Made by a program: the position numbers and the translations under genes. 64,000 nucleotides of DNA, from the NCBI RefSeq assembly GCF_001685355.1, contig NZ_CP016438.1, positions 6,014,001-6,078,000 on the forward strand, in the 5' to 3' direction. Position 1 is the stretch's first letter, and every line of letters starts with the position of its first letter. The stretch is from Streptomyces lincolnensis (lineage in GTDB: Bacteria; Actinomycetota; Actinomycetes; Streptomycetales; Streptomycetaceae). The notes beneath the pieces were generated by a model, which was given only the letters and a program-made list of their open reading frames with translations, was not told where the DNA came from and searched no databases. Positions 30,276-40,410 of this stretch are shown here, in pieces.

Positions 30276-31265
30276 TCACAGCTTGCGCAGGCTCAGGCGT
30301 TGGACCTTGTGGTCCGTGCCCTTGCGGATGATGAGGGTGGCCCGGCCCCGGGTGGGGGCGATGTTCTCGATCAGGTTGGGCTTGTTGATGGTCCGCCACT
30401 GTGCGCGGGCGTAGTCGAGGGCCTCCTCCTCGGACACCTGGGTGTACTTGCGGAAGTACGAGTTGGGGTCCTGGAAGGCGGTCTGGCGCAGCTTCTTGAA
30501 CCGGTTGAGGTACCAGCGCTCGACGTCCTCGGGGCTGGCGTCGATGTACACGCTGAAGTCGAAGTAGTCGGCGAGGCCGACGCGGGTGCGGCCGTCCTTG
30601 CCGGGCAGGGCCGGCTGGAGGACGTTCAGGCCCTCGACGATCAGGATGTCCGGGCGGCGGACGACGAGCTTCTCGTCGGGGACGATGTCGTAGATGAGGT
30701 GGGAGTAGATGGGGGCCGTCACCTCGTCCTTGCCCGCCTTGATGTCGGCGACGAACCGGGTCAGGGCCCGGCGGTCGTAGGACTCGGGGAAGCCCTTCCG
30801 TGACATCAGGCCGCGTGCCCGGAGCTCCTTGGTGGGGAGCAGGAAGCCGTCCGTCGTCACCCGCTCGACGCGCGGGTGCTCGGGCCAGCGGGACAGCAGG
30901 GCCTGGAGGAGCCGGGCGACCGTGGACTTGCCGCCGGCCACGGAACCGGCGACCCCTATGACGAAGGGGGTGCCCGCCTGGGCGCCCTGTTCGCCCAGGA
31001 AGGTGTTGAGCGCGCCTCTGAGGCCGTCGGTGGCGCCGACGTAGAGGTTGAGCAGGCGGGACAGCGGGAGGTAGATGTCCCGCACCTCGTCGAGGTCGAT
31101 GACATCGCCGAGGCCGCGCAGCTGTTCGACTTCTTCGGCGGTGAGTGGCAGCGGCGTCTTGTCGCGCAGCGCACTCCACTCGGAGCGGGTGAGGTCGACG
31201 TAGGGAGTCGCCTCCGGCTTGTGCCGGTGGGCGCTCCGGGGGATCGAGGAGACCGGAGAGATCAC
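30276..31265 (-). CDS. coaA: Pantothenate kinase, type I
   Basis: CoaA phosphorylates pantothenate, the first step of coenzyme A synthesis. The 329-residue protein has the P-loop [12 protein letters not shown] near residues 103-114, [20 protein letters not shown] in the middle, and the C-terminal [20 protein letters not shown]. It starts at GTG 31265; TAACAA ends six bases upstream, so the transcript may be leaderless. It is divergent from glmS across a 190-base gap. Confidence 0.96.
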   Translation of the reverse strand: MISPVSSIPRSAHRHKPEATPYVDLTRSEWSALRDKTPLPLTAEEVEQLRGLGDVIDLDEVRDIYLPLSRLLNLYVGATDGLRGALNTFLGEQGAQAGTPFVIGVAGSVAGGKSTVARLLQALLSRWPEHPRVERVTTDGFLLPTKELRARGLMSRKGFPESYDRRALTRFVADIKAGKDEVTAPIYSHLIYDIVPDEKLVVRRPDILIVEGLNVLQPALPGKDGRTRVGLADYFDFSVYIDASPEDVERWYLNRFKKLRQTAFQDPNSYFRKYTQVSEEEALDYARAQWRTINKPNLIENIAPTRGRATLIIRKGTDHKVQRLSLRKL

Positions 31266-31455
31266 AGTCCATTGTTAACGGAGTTTGAACGGGATGGCGG
31301 GTGGGGTCCGTCACGCGCGGCCGCCCGGGCGGTTCGTGGCGGTGCCGGGAGGTCCGTCGGTTTCTCCGGAACGGGGCTCGTACGGCGGTGGGAATTTCCG
31401 ATATCGGGCACGCGGGAGCCCTTTCGGGCCCGGATCCGTGCGTAGGCTGCGGGCC

Positions 31456-33303
<1,848 letters not shown>

Positions 33304-33307
33304 GGCG

Positions 33308-34072
33308 TCAGCCGGCGGGGGTGAAGGCTTCCCCGTTCGTGAGGACGGGGACGGTGGGGGAGGCGTCGAACTCGGCGGCCACCGTCACGTCCTCCGGGAA
33401 GCCGCCCTCGATCAGCTCGCGGCCGGAGGCGCAGGCGGTCAGGGCTGCCTTGATGTCCTCGGTGTGGCGGAAGGCTGTTGCGGCGGTGGCGGCCTCCGGG
33501 GAGAGCGTGGCGCCGCCGGTCTGCCGGCGCAGGGTGTCGATGACCGCACCCGCGCCGAGCAGGTCCTCCAGAGCGGGGCGGAGGCTGTCGTCCGGCCAGC
33601 GTTCGCCTGCGGCGATGACGGCCACGGGGTGGTCCGGGGTGCCGTAGCCATGGGCTGCCAGCCAGTTCCCTACGGCTGTCGCGTTGCGGAGGGACGCGGC
33701 GATCACGGGGGTGTTCCTGTCGGCCGCGGCGGAGATCGCCGAGCCGTTGGGGGAGGGGAGCACCAGGCGTGGGGTGAAGGGGGCGGTGCGTAGGGCTGCG
33801 GGGGAGAGGGACCAGGGGGAGTCGGGGGTGGCTTGTCTCCGGCCCACTGCCAGGTCTGCGGCGTGTTGTTCGGCGTAGGCGGTGGCGGTGTCGTCGTGCC
33901 AGGGGTACGGGTAGACGCGGGTGCCGGCGTCTACGGCGACGGTGACGGACGTGGTGAAGGAGAGGACGTCCACGACGACGAGGGCGTGGACGGCGGGGGC
34001 GAGGCGGGTGGCGCCGGTGGGGCCCCAGTCGAAGCGGGTGGGGTGGGCTGTTTGTAGGTGCCAGTTGGTCAT
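33308..34072 (-). CDS. ComB-like 2-phosphosulfolactate phosphatase family protein
   Basis: The 254-residue protein has ALVVVDVLSFTTSVTVAVDA near the N-terminus and LVLPSPNGSAISAAAD near the centre. Both are typical of the ComB family, named for removing phosphate from 2-phosphosulfolactate in coenzyme M synthesis. In Streptomyces, which make no coenzyme M, the role is unknown. Its start overlaps the stop of the DUF397 gene upstream (ATGA), so it is translated with the DUF397-XRE group. It converges with glmS, with four bases between stops. Confidence 0.75.
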   Translation of the reverse strand: MTNWHLQTAHPTRFDWGPTGATRLAPAVHALVVVDVLSFTTSVTVAVDAGTRVYPYPWHDDTATAYAEQHAADLAVGRRQATPDSPWSLSPAALRTAPFTPRLVLPSPNGSAISAAADRNTPVIAASLRNATAVGNWLAAHGYGTPDHPVAVIAAGERWPDDSLRPALEDLLGAGAVIDTLRRQTGGATLSPEAATAATAFRHTEDIKAALTACASGRELIEGGFPEDVTVAAEFDASPTVPVLTNGEAFTPAG

Positions 34073-34275
34073 CGGGGGGTGGGGGACTTCAGGGACTGGA
34101 GGAAGGTGGTGAAGGAGGGCACGGGGAAGGAGAGGATGCGGTTCGTGGGGGACTTGGAGTCGCGGACGGATATGTGGGTGGGGGAGTTGGTGATCTCCAC
34201 GCAGTTGTTGCCGTCGCCGTCGCCCGAGTAGGACGACTTCCGCCAGTTGTCGGGGGTGTCCAGGGGGTGCCTCAT
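34069..34275 (-). CDS. DUF397 domain protein, copy 2
   Basis: This 68-residue protein starts at ATG 34275 (MRHPLDTPDNWRKSSYSGDG) and has the DUF397 core NNCVEITNSPTHISVRDSK. It is a near duplicate of the gene just upstream, with which it overlaps by four bases. DUF397 proteins accompany WhiJ-like XRE regulators in Streptomyces and are thought to modulate them. Confidence 0.85.
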   Translation of the reverse strand: MRHPLDTPDNWRKSSYSGDGDGNNCVEITNSPTHISVRDSKSPTNRILSFPVPSFTTFLQSLKSPTPR

Positions 34276-34469
34276 TGCTCCTTCAGGGCATTGATGAAGG
34301 TGGTAAAGGTGAGGGTGGGGAAGGTCAGAGTTCCGTAGACGGGGGCCTTGGAGTCCCGGACGGATATGTGGGTGGGGGAGTTGGCGATCTCCACGCACTC
34401 GTTGCCGTCGTCGGGGCCTGAGTGCGATGACTTGCGCCAGTTGTCGGGCGTGTCCATGGGGTGTCTCAC
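34272..34469 (-). CDS. DUF397 domain protein, copy 1
   Basis: The 65-residue product starts at GTG 34469, which overlaps the XRE stop (GTGA). It reads MRHPMDTPDNWRKSSHSGPD and then NECVEIANSPTHISVRDSK. The first 42 or so residues are almost the same as in copy 2 and the C-termini have diverged, so this is a recent tandem duplication. Confidence 0.85.
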   Translation of the reverse strand: MRHPMDTPDNWRKSSHSGPDDGNECVEIANSPTHISVRDSKAPVYGTLTFPTLTFTTFINALKEQ

Positions 34470-35296
34470 AGCTCTTTCGCCAGCCGGTTGATGAAGTCGC
34501 GCGACCGTACAGGGTCGAGTGATGCGGCTTCTACCTTACGAAAGCGAGTTCGGAAGGCGCTCAGCTGTGCTTCGGAGTCGATGAAAGCGGAGCCTTGCGG
34601 TACATCGCGCACGACGGTGTCCAGTTTGGGCACGGGGCCACCCACGTAAGTCATGGTGCTGGCGGCTCTGGCGAAGCCGTCCAGGTCGAACGGGATGACT
34701 CGCAGGGTGACGTTGTCCTTGTCGGACAGCTCCCGGAGCTTGCTGAGTTGGGCCCGGGAGGTCGCGCGGTCGCTGACCCTGATGCGGAGGGCTGCCTCGT
34801 GGATCACCAACTCGTAGGGCACGGTGATGTCCTGGCCTGCCATGCGGTGACGTACACGCAACTCCAGTTCTTCAGGGGCGAGTTCGGGCACTCGGCCAGA
34901 GAAGACTGCGCGCGCGTAGTTCTCCGTCTGCAGGAGGCCCGGCACGTAGAGAACTGCGACGTCGCGTCGGAAGGCGGAGTGGTGGTTCAGCTCGGAGAGG
35001 TCCAGGAACGAGGTGGGCAGTTGACCCCGGAACTCCTCCCACCAGCCCCGTGTCCGGTCGGTGGCCATCGCGACCAGGGCGTCGATGAACTCGCCGTCCG
35101 TGCAGGCGTAGTGAGATGCGAGGCGGCGGAGGCGCTTCTCGCTCACTCCCGCTAGGGCGGACTCGATGTGAGTGATCTGAGCGGGGCTCACGCCGAGCAG
35201 CGCGGCCGCCTGGCGGGCGGTGAGTCCTGCTGCCTCGCGGAGTCTGCGCAGTTCAGTGGCCAGACGCATCTGGCGTGCCGTTGGTTCGCGCCTCAA
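34466..35296 (-). CDS. XRE family regulator with DUF5753 (WhiJ-like)
   Basis: About 276 residues. An N-terminal helix-turn-helix (ELRRLREAAGLTARQAAALL, then GVSPAQITHIESALAG) covers residues 13-67, and a DUF5753 domain follows, with YVPGLLQTENYARAVFSG and ELVIHEAALRIRVSD. Such regulators act in Streptomyces development and secondary metabolism together with a DUF397 partner. The start TTG 35296 is inferred, with GGAG about 12 bases upstream. It is divergent from an anti-sigma-like ATPase, the usual triad layout. Confidence 0.85.
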   Translation of the reverse strand: MRREPTARQMRLATELRRLREAAGLTARQAAALLGVSPAQITHIESALAGVSEKRLRRLASHYACTDGEFIDALVAMATDRTRGWWEEFRGQLPTSFLDLSELNHHSAFRRDVAVLYVPGLLQTENYARAVFSGRVPELAPEELELRVRHRMAGQDITVPYELVIHEAALRIRVSDRATSRAQLSKLRELSDKDNVTLRVIPFDLDGFARAASTMTYVGGPVPKLDTVVRDVPQGSAFIDSEAQLSAFRTRFRKVEAASLDPVRSRDFINRLAKEL

Positions 35297-35373
35297 GGCT
35301 CTCGACTGCTCCTAGGTTCAACGCGCCGACAGGTGCGACTCGTTCAGCGTCAGATTACGCGATCGGCTTGCTG

Positions 35374-35393
35374 AATCTCTAGATTTAGATCTA
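35374..35393. promoter_or_regulatory. AT-rich overlapping palindromes between XRE and ATPase genes
   Basis: AATCTCTAGATT (35374-35385) and TAGATTTAGATCTA (35380-35393) are overlapping inverted repeats in an AT-rich island inside GC-rich DNA. They lie in the divergent 230-base region. The obvious candidate to bind is the XRE regulator itself. Confidence 0.5.
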
Positions 35394-35526
35394 CCGTCAG
35401 TAATGCGACGCACACGCTGCGGAACGCCGGGACTCCGGAAGCGCACCGCCCCGTCCTGCCATGACGGCTGCGGCAATGCCACCGCCTGTCGGCCGCAACC
35501 TCCCCTCACCTGAACGGAGTTCGCGC

Positions 35527-35943
35527 ATGCCCGAAAGTGAAAGCGCGCCCTGGGAGTACTCCCTCTACATCCCCAACGACCCCCGAGCCGTCACCGTGAG
35601 TCGCCGTACCCTCCGGCTGATCCTGACCCTGCACGGCCTGATCCGCCTGGTCGACCTCGCGGAGCTGCTCGCCGCCGAGTTGGTCTCCAATGCCGTACGG
35701 CATACGAAGGGGCCTGCCGCCCTCAGGGTGTCCTGGTCGGCGGGGGTGCTGCGGATCGGGGCGTGGGATGCCGACCCCGAACCACCGGAACCGCCACGCG
35801 TGCTGGAGCAGATCGCCGAGGCTGAGGAGGGGCGGGGGCTGGCGTTGGTGCGGGCCTGTGCGGATCTGTGGGGGTGGCATCCGCTGGCGAGACACGGCAA
35901 CCGGGGGAAGTTCGTGTGGTGCGAGCTGGCCGCGGTCGCGTGA
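35527..35943 (+). CDS. ATP-binding protein, HATPase_c (anti-sigma-factor-like)
   Basis: From ATG 35527 (MPESESAPWEYSLYIPNDPR) the protein has 138 residues. It carries the single-domain GHKL/serine-kinase fold: N-box LAAELVSNAVRHTKGP, G1 IGAWDAD, G2 GRGLALVRACADLWGW and a final GKFVWCEL. These proteins resemble anti-sigma factors such as SpoIIAB/RsbW. An ATG/GTG further upstream is possible, but CGGAG just before 35527 supports this start. It forms a divergent triad with the XRE and DUF397 genes. Confidence 0.88.
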   Translation: MPESESAPWEYSLYIPNDPRAVTVSRRTLRLILTLHGLIRLVDLAELLAAELVSNAVRHTKGPAALRVSWSAGVLRIGAWDADPEPPEPPRVLEQIAEAEEGRGLALVRACADLWGWHPLARHGNRGKFVWCELAAVA

Positions 35944-36044
35944 ACGTTTTCTCGCTCCCCGAAAGAGTGAACGCATTCCTATCGCCCGGACAACCCATCC
36001 CATGATCCACCTAGGTTGCGGAGCGGCCCGAGATTCTTACTCCC

Positions 36045-36872
36045 GTGTTCGGGGTGTTGGGCGTGCCGTTCCCCGCGAAGGCGACGGTGGACGCCGTCAC
36101 CACGAATGCGACGGAGGCTCGGCCGCTGGAGCGACGCGTGGACACCGTGCTGCGCATCGGTCCGTCGGACGGCGAGGACTTTCTGCTCGCGATTGAGTCG
36201 CAGTCGAAGAAAGTCGCGGGGAAGGAGGCCAGTTGGGCGTACTACGTCGCCTACCTCCAGGCGAAGTTCGGTCTGCCCGTACTGCTGCTCGTGGTCTGTC
36301 AGGACAGGGCCACAGCCAAGTGGGCGGCCGGTCCCTTCGACTGCGGTACGCGCGGGTGGACAGCTCAGCGGACATGTCCTCTGGTTGCCGGGCCGGACAA
36401 CCTGCCGGTGATCACCGACGTCAGGAGCGTGGCGAAGAACCTCGCCCTGGCCGCTCTGTCCGCTTTGGCGCACGCCCGCAGTCCCGACTGCGGCGCCATA
36501 CTGGAGGCAATCAGTAGCGCCCTTCAGGACCTCCAGGAAACCGATCCTGACACTGCCGAGTACTTCTTCGACTTCCTGGAAGTCACCCTGGGCAAGACCC
36601 CAGCCGCAGAGAAATGGAAGGGAATCATGTCGTTCGTCAGCTACTTCCCCGGTCGGGGGACGGTTCGTGAGACGGCCTATCTGGAGGGCAAGGCGGAAGG
36701 CACGGCCGAGGGGATCCTCCGGGTCCTGGAAGTGCGTGGCCTCGCCATCTCCGATGATGTCCGCGAGCGCGTCACCACATGTACTGATCTCGACCGCCTC
36801 AACGGCTGGCTTGATCGGGCCGGCACAGTCGGACGTGCGGAGGATCTGTTCGTCGAGGTCGAAACGGGCTGA
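36045..36872 (+). CDS. Rpn-like PD-(D/E)XK family protein, damaged 5' end
   Basis: The reading frame opens only at GTG 36045 (MFGVLGVPFPAKATVDAVTT). In frame just upstream it reads VAERPEILTP and then meets TAG at 36012. From memory of the family, homologues carry a few more residues before RPEIL, so the start is either truncated or frameshifted. An ATG at 36002 would restore MIHL-VAERPEILTP if one base were lost near 36014. The body has nuclease-like RRVDTVLRIG and FLLAIESQSKK (D and ExQ), PVLLLVVCQD, and a C-terminal EGKAEGTAEGILRVLEVRGL typical of Rpn-like/DUF4351-type proteins. Probably a decaying gene. Confidence 0.65.
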   Translation: MFGVLGVPFPAKATVDAVTTNATEARPLERRVDTVLRIGPSDGEDFLLAIESQSKKVAGKEASWAYYVAYLQAKFGLPVLLLVVCQDRATAKWAAGPFDCGTRGWTAQRTCPLVAGPDNLPVITDVRSVAKNLALAALSALAHARSPDCGAILEAISSALQDLQETDPDTAEYFFDFLEVTLGKTPAAEKWKGIMSFVSYFPGRGTVRETAYLEGKAEGTAEGILRVLEVRGLAISDDVRERVTTCTDLDRLNGWLDRAGTVGRAEDLFVEVETG

Positions 36873-36891
36873 GGGTTGGCGGTCGGCGGCG

Positions 36892-37482
36892 TCATCCCTC
36901 CGCCGCCCTCTTCAGGTCCCGCAGCCACGCTTCCAGGCCCGTGCCCAGTGCCTTCGTCGCCGTGGGGATGTCCGACTCGACCTGGGCGCCGGTCCAGGTT
37001 TCCTCGGTGTGGACGTGGATGCCGTTTCTGACCTTCTTGAAGGTCCACAGGTGGACGCCCTCGTCGATGTGCAGGCCCTCGCCGGTGGCGGGGCCGCTCC
37101 ACAGGATGCAGTGGTGGTTGTGGAGTTGGCGGACCGTGGAGGTGATGGTCAGGGTGGTGGCGGGGGTCGTGGGGGTCGCGGGTGCGGGGGTTGTCCAGCG
37201 GAAGCGGGAGCCCTTGTGGAGGGGGTCGGGGTCGAGGCGGTCGGCTGTGAGGACCGGGGGTTGCCAGGTCGGCCAGCGTTTCACGTCCGTCTGGAGCCTC
37301 CAGATGGTGGCGAGGGGTGCGTCGATGACTGTGTCGGTCGAGTAGCGGATCAGAGCTGACGGGTCTACGCCCTCTCCGCGGCAGGTGGGAGGCCGGGGCG
37401 TCGCCTCGGCGGCGGGAGTGGCGGCGATTCCGATGGTGGCCGTGACGGCGAGCGTGAGTGCGGTCGTGCGGATGCTGGGCAT
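36892..37482 (-). CDS. Secreted SRPBCC (polyketide cyclase-like) protein
   Basis: The 196-residue protein begins with a signal peptide (MPSIRTTALTLAVTATIGIA, cleavage after an AxA near 30). A START/SRPBCC fold follows, with VIDAPLATIWRLQTDVKRWP and the C-terminal helix TKALGTGLEAWLRDLKRAAE. SRPBCC domains bind hydrophobic ligands; a secreted version is less common. It lies in the same direction as the MDR gene, 35 bases downstream of it, so the two may be co-transcribed and share the TetR control. The substrate is unknown. Confidence 0.78.
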   Translation of the reverse strand: MPSIRTTALTLAVTATIGIAATPAAEATPRPPTCRGEGVDPSALIRYSTDTVIDAPLATIWRLQTDVKRWPTWQPPVLTADRLDPDPLHKGSRFRWTTPAPATPTTPATTLTITSTVRQLHNHHCILWSGPATGEGLHIDEGVHLWTFKKVRNGIHVHTEETWTGAQVESDIPTATKALGTGLEAWLRDLKRAAEG

Positions 37483-37517
37483 GAGGGGCCTCTCGGGGGT
37501 GGAGGGGGAGCGGGCTG

Positions 37518-38564
37518 TCACGGGTGCAGTACGACCTTCCCGGCGACCGTGCCCGACTCGGCCAGCCGTAGGGCCTCGGCGGCGCGGGTGAGGGGCAGTT
37601 GGGCGGCGATGCGGGCGGTCACGTCGCCGCGCTGGAGGGCCGCGAAGACCTGGGCGAGGTCGGCGCGGAGGCGGGTGCGGAAGCGGTTCTTGGCGAGGGC
37701 GCGGCCGGCCCAGATGTTGAACAAGTAGGCGCGGCGGCCGTTGGGGAGGGCGTTCCACAGCCAGACGCGGCCGAGCAGCTTGAGGATGGGCCACTGCTTG
37801 GAGCCCTCGTCGTCCCGGGTGGAGGCGCTGCCGTACGAGACGAGCGTGCCGCCGGGGGCGACCAGGCGCCAGGAGTCGACGATGCCGCGGCCGCCCACGT
37901 GGTCGAAGACCGCGTCCACACCGGCGGGGGCGAGTTCGCGGACGCGGGCCGTGAGGTTGTCCGTGCGGTAGTCGATGGGGACGATGCCCTGGTCCCGCAG
38001 GGTGTCGTGGTGGCGGGTCGACGCCGTGCCGATCACCTTCATGCCCGCGGCCAGGGCCAGTTGGACCAGCACCGAGCCGACCCCGCCGTTGGCACCGTGG
38101 ACCAGGATCGTCCCGCCGGCCCGGACGCGGGCCTTGCGGTGCAGCATCTGCCAGGCGGTGATGCCGTTGACGACCAGGGTCTCCGCCTCGGCCGCGCCGA
38201 TCCCCTCGGGCACCGGCACCACGTCGGCCGCGTCGACGCGTACGTGGCTGGACCAGCCGCCGACTTTGAGCAGTGCGGCGACCCGGGTGCCGGCCAGGGT
38301 CGGGTCGACGCCCTCGCCCACGGCCGTCACGGTGCCGACCATGTCGTAGCCGGGGACGAAGGGGAATGCCGGCTGGTCGAAGTAGCGGCCTCGGCGCATC
38401 TGCTGTTCGGCGAAGGAGACGCCGGTCGCCTCCATCCGGATCACGACCTCGCCGGGGCCCGCGACGGGGACGGCGCCGTGGCGGATCTCCAGGCCCTCCG
38501 GCTCCACCTCGCCCGGCAGGACGACCTCTATGAAGTTTTCGGGCATCAGTGGTTCGGCGTTCAT
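37518..38564 (-). CDS. MDR-family quinone oxidoreductase
   Basis: The 348-residue zinc-free medium-chain reductase resembles NADPH:quinone reductases: FVPGYDMVGTVTAVGEG, the nucleotide-binding ILVHGANGGVGSVLVQLALA and the C-terminal AAEALRLAESGTVAGKVVLH. No zinc ligands are seen. An ACCGGAGGTCGCC ribosome site precedes the ATG. It is divergent from a TetR regulator, a layout typical of a regulator controlling its own target enzyme. Confidence 0.88.
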   Translation of the reverse strand: MNAEPLMPENFIEVVLPGEVEPEGLEIRHGAVPVAGPGEVVIRMEATGVSFAEQQMRRGRYFDQPAFPFVPGYDMVGTVTAVGEGVDPTLAGTRVAALLKVGGWSSHVRVDAADVVPVPEGIGAAEAETLVVNGITAWQMLHRKARVRAGGTILVHGANGGVGSVLVQLALAAGMKVIGTASTRHHDTLRDQGIVPIDYRTDNLTARVRELAPAGVDAVFDHVGGRGIVDSWRLVAPGGTLVSYGSASTRDDEGSKQWPILKLLGRVWLWNALPNGRRAYLFNIWAGRALAKNRFRTRLRADLAQVFAALQRGDVTARIAAQLPLTRAAEALRLAESGTVAGKVVLHP

Positions 38565-38581
38565 GGCGACCTCCGGTCACT

Positions 38582-38660
38582 TGCATGCAGTTACTAGGTT
38601 TCTCCTTCGTTAGAAGTTGTAACTCCACAGACCTGAGAGTGTCAATAACTTGAGTGATAG
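38582..38660. promoter_or_regulatory. Divergent control region of the MDR and TetR genes
   Basis: Short palindromes stand close together: TGCATGCA (38582-38589), AGTTGTAACT (38615-38624) and TCAA-TAAC-TTGA (about 38643-38654). TAGGCT near 38659 may be the -10 of the TetR gene. AGTTGTAACT and the nearby AGTTAC share half-sites and are good TetR operator candidates. Confidence 0.45.
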
Positions 38661-38690
38661 GCTCTAACTGGATTGGGGAGGTAGCAGGTC

Positions 38691-39356
38691 ATGGCCGACG
38701 GCGGCGACACCGGCACGCAGACCCCGCGCGAGCGCTACCGCGCCCAGGTCCGGGCGGAGGTCAAGAAGCACGCGTGGGAGCAGATGGCCGTGGCGGGCGC
38801 CTCGGCGCTCTCGCTCAACGCCATCGCCAAGCAGATGGGGATGAGCGGGCCGGCCCTCTACCGGTACTTCGCCAGCCGGGACGACCTGATCACCGAGCTG
38901 ATCCGGGACGCGTACCGGAGCCTCGCCGACACCTTCCGCGCGGCCTCGGAGACCGCCGGGTCCGAACCCGGCCTCGCCGTCCTCGCGCACGCCCTGCGCG
39001 GCTGGGCGCTGGCGGATCCGCAGCGGTACTTCCTCCTCTACGGCACGCCCGTTCCGGGCTATCACGCGCCCGACGACATCACCGCGATCGCGTCCGAGAA
39101 CATGGTCATGATGCTGGACGCCTGCGTCGCGCTGCCGGCGGACGGTCCTGTCACGTCGTTCGACTCCCACATCGAGGGGCTCGGGAGGCGGTGGGCCGAC
39201 GGGCACTCCGCCCCGTCCGCCGCTCTTCGCCGTGCCCTGGCCTTCTGGACCCGGCTGCACGGCGTGCTGTCCCTGGAGCTCGCCGGGCACTTCGAAGGGA
39301 TGGGGTTCGACCCCGCGCTGCTCTTCGCCGCCGAACTCGACGATCTGCTGGGGTGA
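38691..39356 (+). CDS. TetR/AcrR family regulator
   Basis: The 221-residue protein has the N-terminal HTH around 37-62 ([20 protein letters not shown]) and a ligand-binding C-terminal domain ([20 protein letters not shown]) as in the TetR_C_13-type group. GGGGAGGTAG is the ribosome site. It probably represses the divergent MDR oxidoreductase and itself. The ligand is unknown. Confidence 0.9.
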   Translation: MADGGDTGTQTPRERYRAQVRAEVKKHAWEQMAVAGASALSLNAIAKQMGMSGPALYRYFASRDDLITELIRDAYRSLADTFRAASETAGSEPGLAVLAHALRGWALADPQRYFLLYGTPVPGYHAPDDITAIASENMVMMLDACVALPADGPVTSFDSHIEGLGRRWADGHSAPSAALRRALAFWTRLHGVLSLELAGHFEGMGFDPALLFAAELDDLLG

Positions 39357-39396
39357 CGCGCGGGGCGGAGGATGTGCCGGTCGTAGGGTGCTCGGC

Positions 39397-39768
39397 ATGA
39401 GCATCATCGGGGTCGGGATCGACGTGGCGGAGATCGACCGCTTCCGGGCGTCGCTGGAGCGTACGCCCGGGATGGCGGAGCGGCTGTTCCTGGAGAGTGA
39501 GTTGCTGTTGCCGAGCGGGGAGCGGCGGGGGATGGCCTCCCTGGCCGCGCGGTTCGCCGCCAAGGAGGCTCTGGCCAAGGCGCTCGGCGCCCCCGCCGGG
39601 CTGCACTGGACCGACGCCGAGGTCTACGTCGAGGACACCGGGCAGCCCCGGTTGCGGGTGACCGGGACGGTGGCGGCTCGGGCCGCCGAGCTCGGGGTGC
39701 GGTCCTGGCATGTGTCGCTCAGCCATGACGCGGGGGTGGCGTCGGCGGTGGTGATCGCGGAGGGGTGA
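39397..39768 (+). CDS. acpS: Holo-[acyl-carrier-protein] synthase
   Basis: AcpS moves 4'-phosphopantetheine from CoA to acyl carrier proteins. The 123 residues include [17 protein letters not shown], with the Mg-binding Asp, and [17 protein letters not shown], with the catalytic Glu-Lys. The end [19 protein letters not shown] is also typical. TAGGGT lies seven bases before the ATG, so the mRNA is probably leaderless. In related genomes acpS is generally followed by nnrD; here an island of about 18 kb separates them. Confidence 0.96.
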   Translation: MSIIGVGIDVAEIDRFRASLERTPGMAERLFLESELLLPSGERRGMASLAARFAAKEALAKALGAPAGLHWTDAEVYVEDTGQPRLRVTGTVAARAAELGVRSWHVSLSHDAGVASAVVIAEG

Positions 39769-39804
39769 CGTGCGTCGGCCACCGGCCCACTGCCCGCCGT
39801 TTGC

Positions 39805-40098
39805 TTACGCCGCCCGTTCCCAGTCGCCCTGGAATCCCTCCTCCGGTGGTGGGGCGCTCCGTGACTTCTGGCGGGCGCGGAGCAGGGCCCAGGTGAGTGC
39901 GGATGCGCAGGCGAGGCACCACGGCAGTACCCACAGGGTGTGCCACCAGCGGATGTGCGGGGTGAGGGTGACGTCGAGGGCCGCTGCGGCCATGCCTACG
40001 GCCAGGCTCCAGCACAGCAGGCGGCCGGTACGGCGGACGGCTCGGGCGAGGGGGACGGTGGCGCTGTCCGGGGCGGTCATCGCGGGGACGTCCTCCAT
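39805..40098 (-). CDS. Small membrane protein of unknown function
   Basis: About 97 residues from ATG 40098 (MEDVPAMTAPDSATVPLARA); the ATG six codons later is an alternative. There are two membrane segments, GRLLCWSLAVGMAAAALDVT and WHTLWVLPWCLACASALTWA, with a charged C-terminal tail. I do not recognise it. It converges with acpS and lies alone. The 312 bases upstream, to 40410, hold no gene, only the terminator at 40373. Confidence 0.6.
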   Translation of the reverse strand: MEDVPAMTAPDSATVPLARAVRRTGRLLCWSLAVGMAAAALDVTLTPHIRWWHTLWVLPWCLACASALTWALLRARQKSRSAPPPEEGFQGDWERAA

Positions 40099-40372
40099 GA
40101 GGTCCACGGGTCCACGGGGCGGGCGACGGCCATGGACGCGGCCGCGCTCGCCGAACGGCCACAGTCTGCGGGGGTCGAGCGTCTGTGCGCACGTGTTGTC
40201 CGGAGACGGGTGTGACGTCTGAGACAACCTCAGGTCCGGGCATATGCCCACAAGTGCGTGATGGTGCCTGGCAAGCGCTTCCCCGGGCGCGAAGGGGTGG
40301 GACCGATTCCGGCCCGTTCCGCGAGGCCTGTCCCACGAGATCCGTCCGACGCGGCATGTCCGACATGGCCCA

Positions 40373-40402
40373 CCCGGGTACGGCGTCACCGCCGTACCCG
40401 GG
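40373..40402 (-). terminator. Terminator of the beta-helix gene
   Basis: CCCGGGTACGGC and GCCGTACCCGGG form a perfect 12-bp stem with a six-base loop, nine bases after the stop of the minus-strand beta-helix gene. Confidence 0.8.
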
Positions 40403-40410
40403 CCAGGACG

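Noticed and set aside
31266..31455. Possible glmS ribozyme or riboswitch before glmS
   Set aside because: A -10 box lies seven bases before the ATG, leaving no leader. The known glmS ribozyme core is not seen and is mostly a Firmicutes feature.
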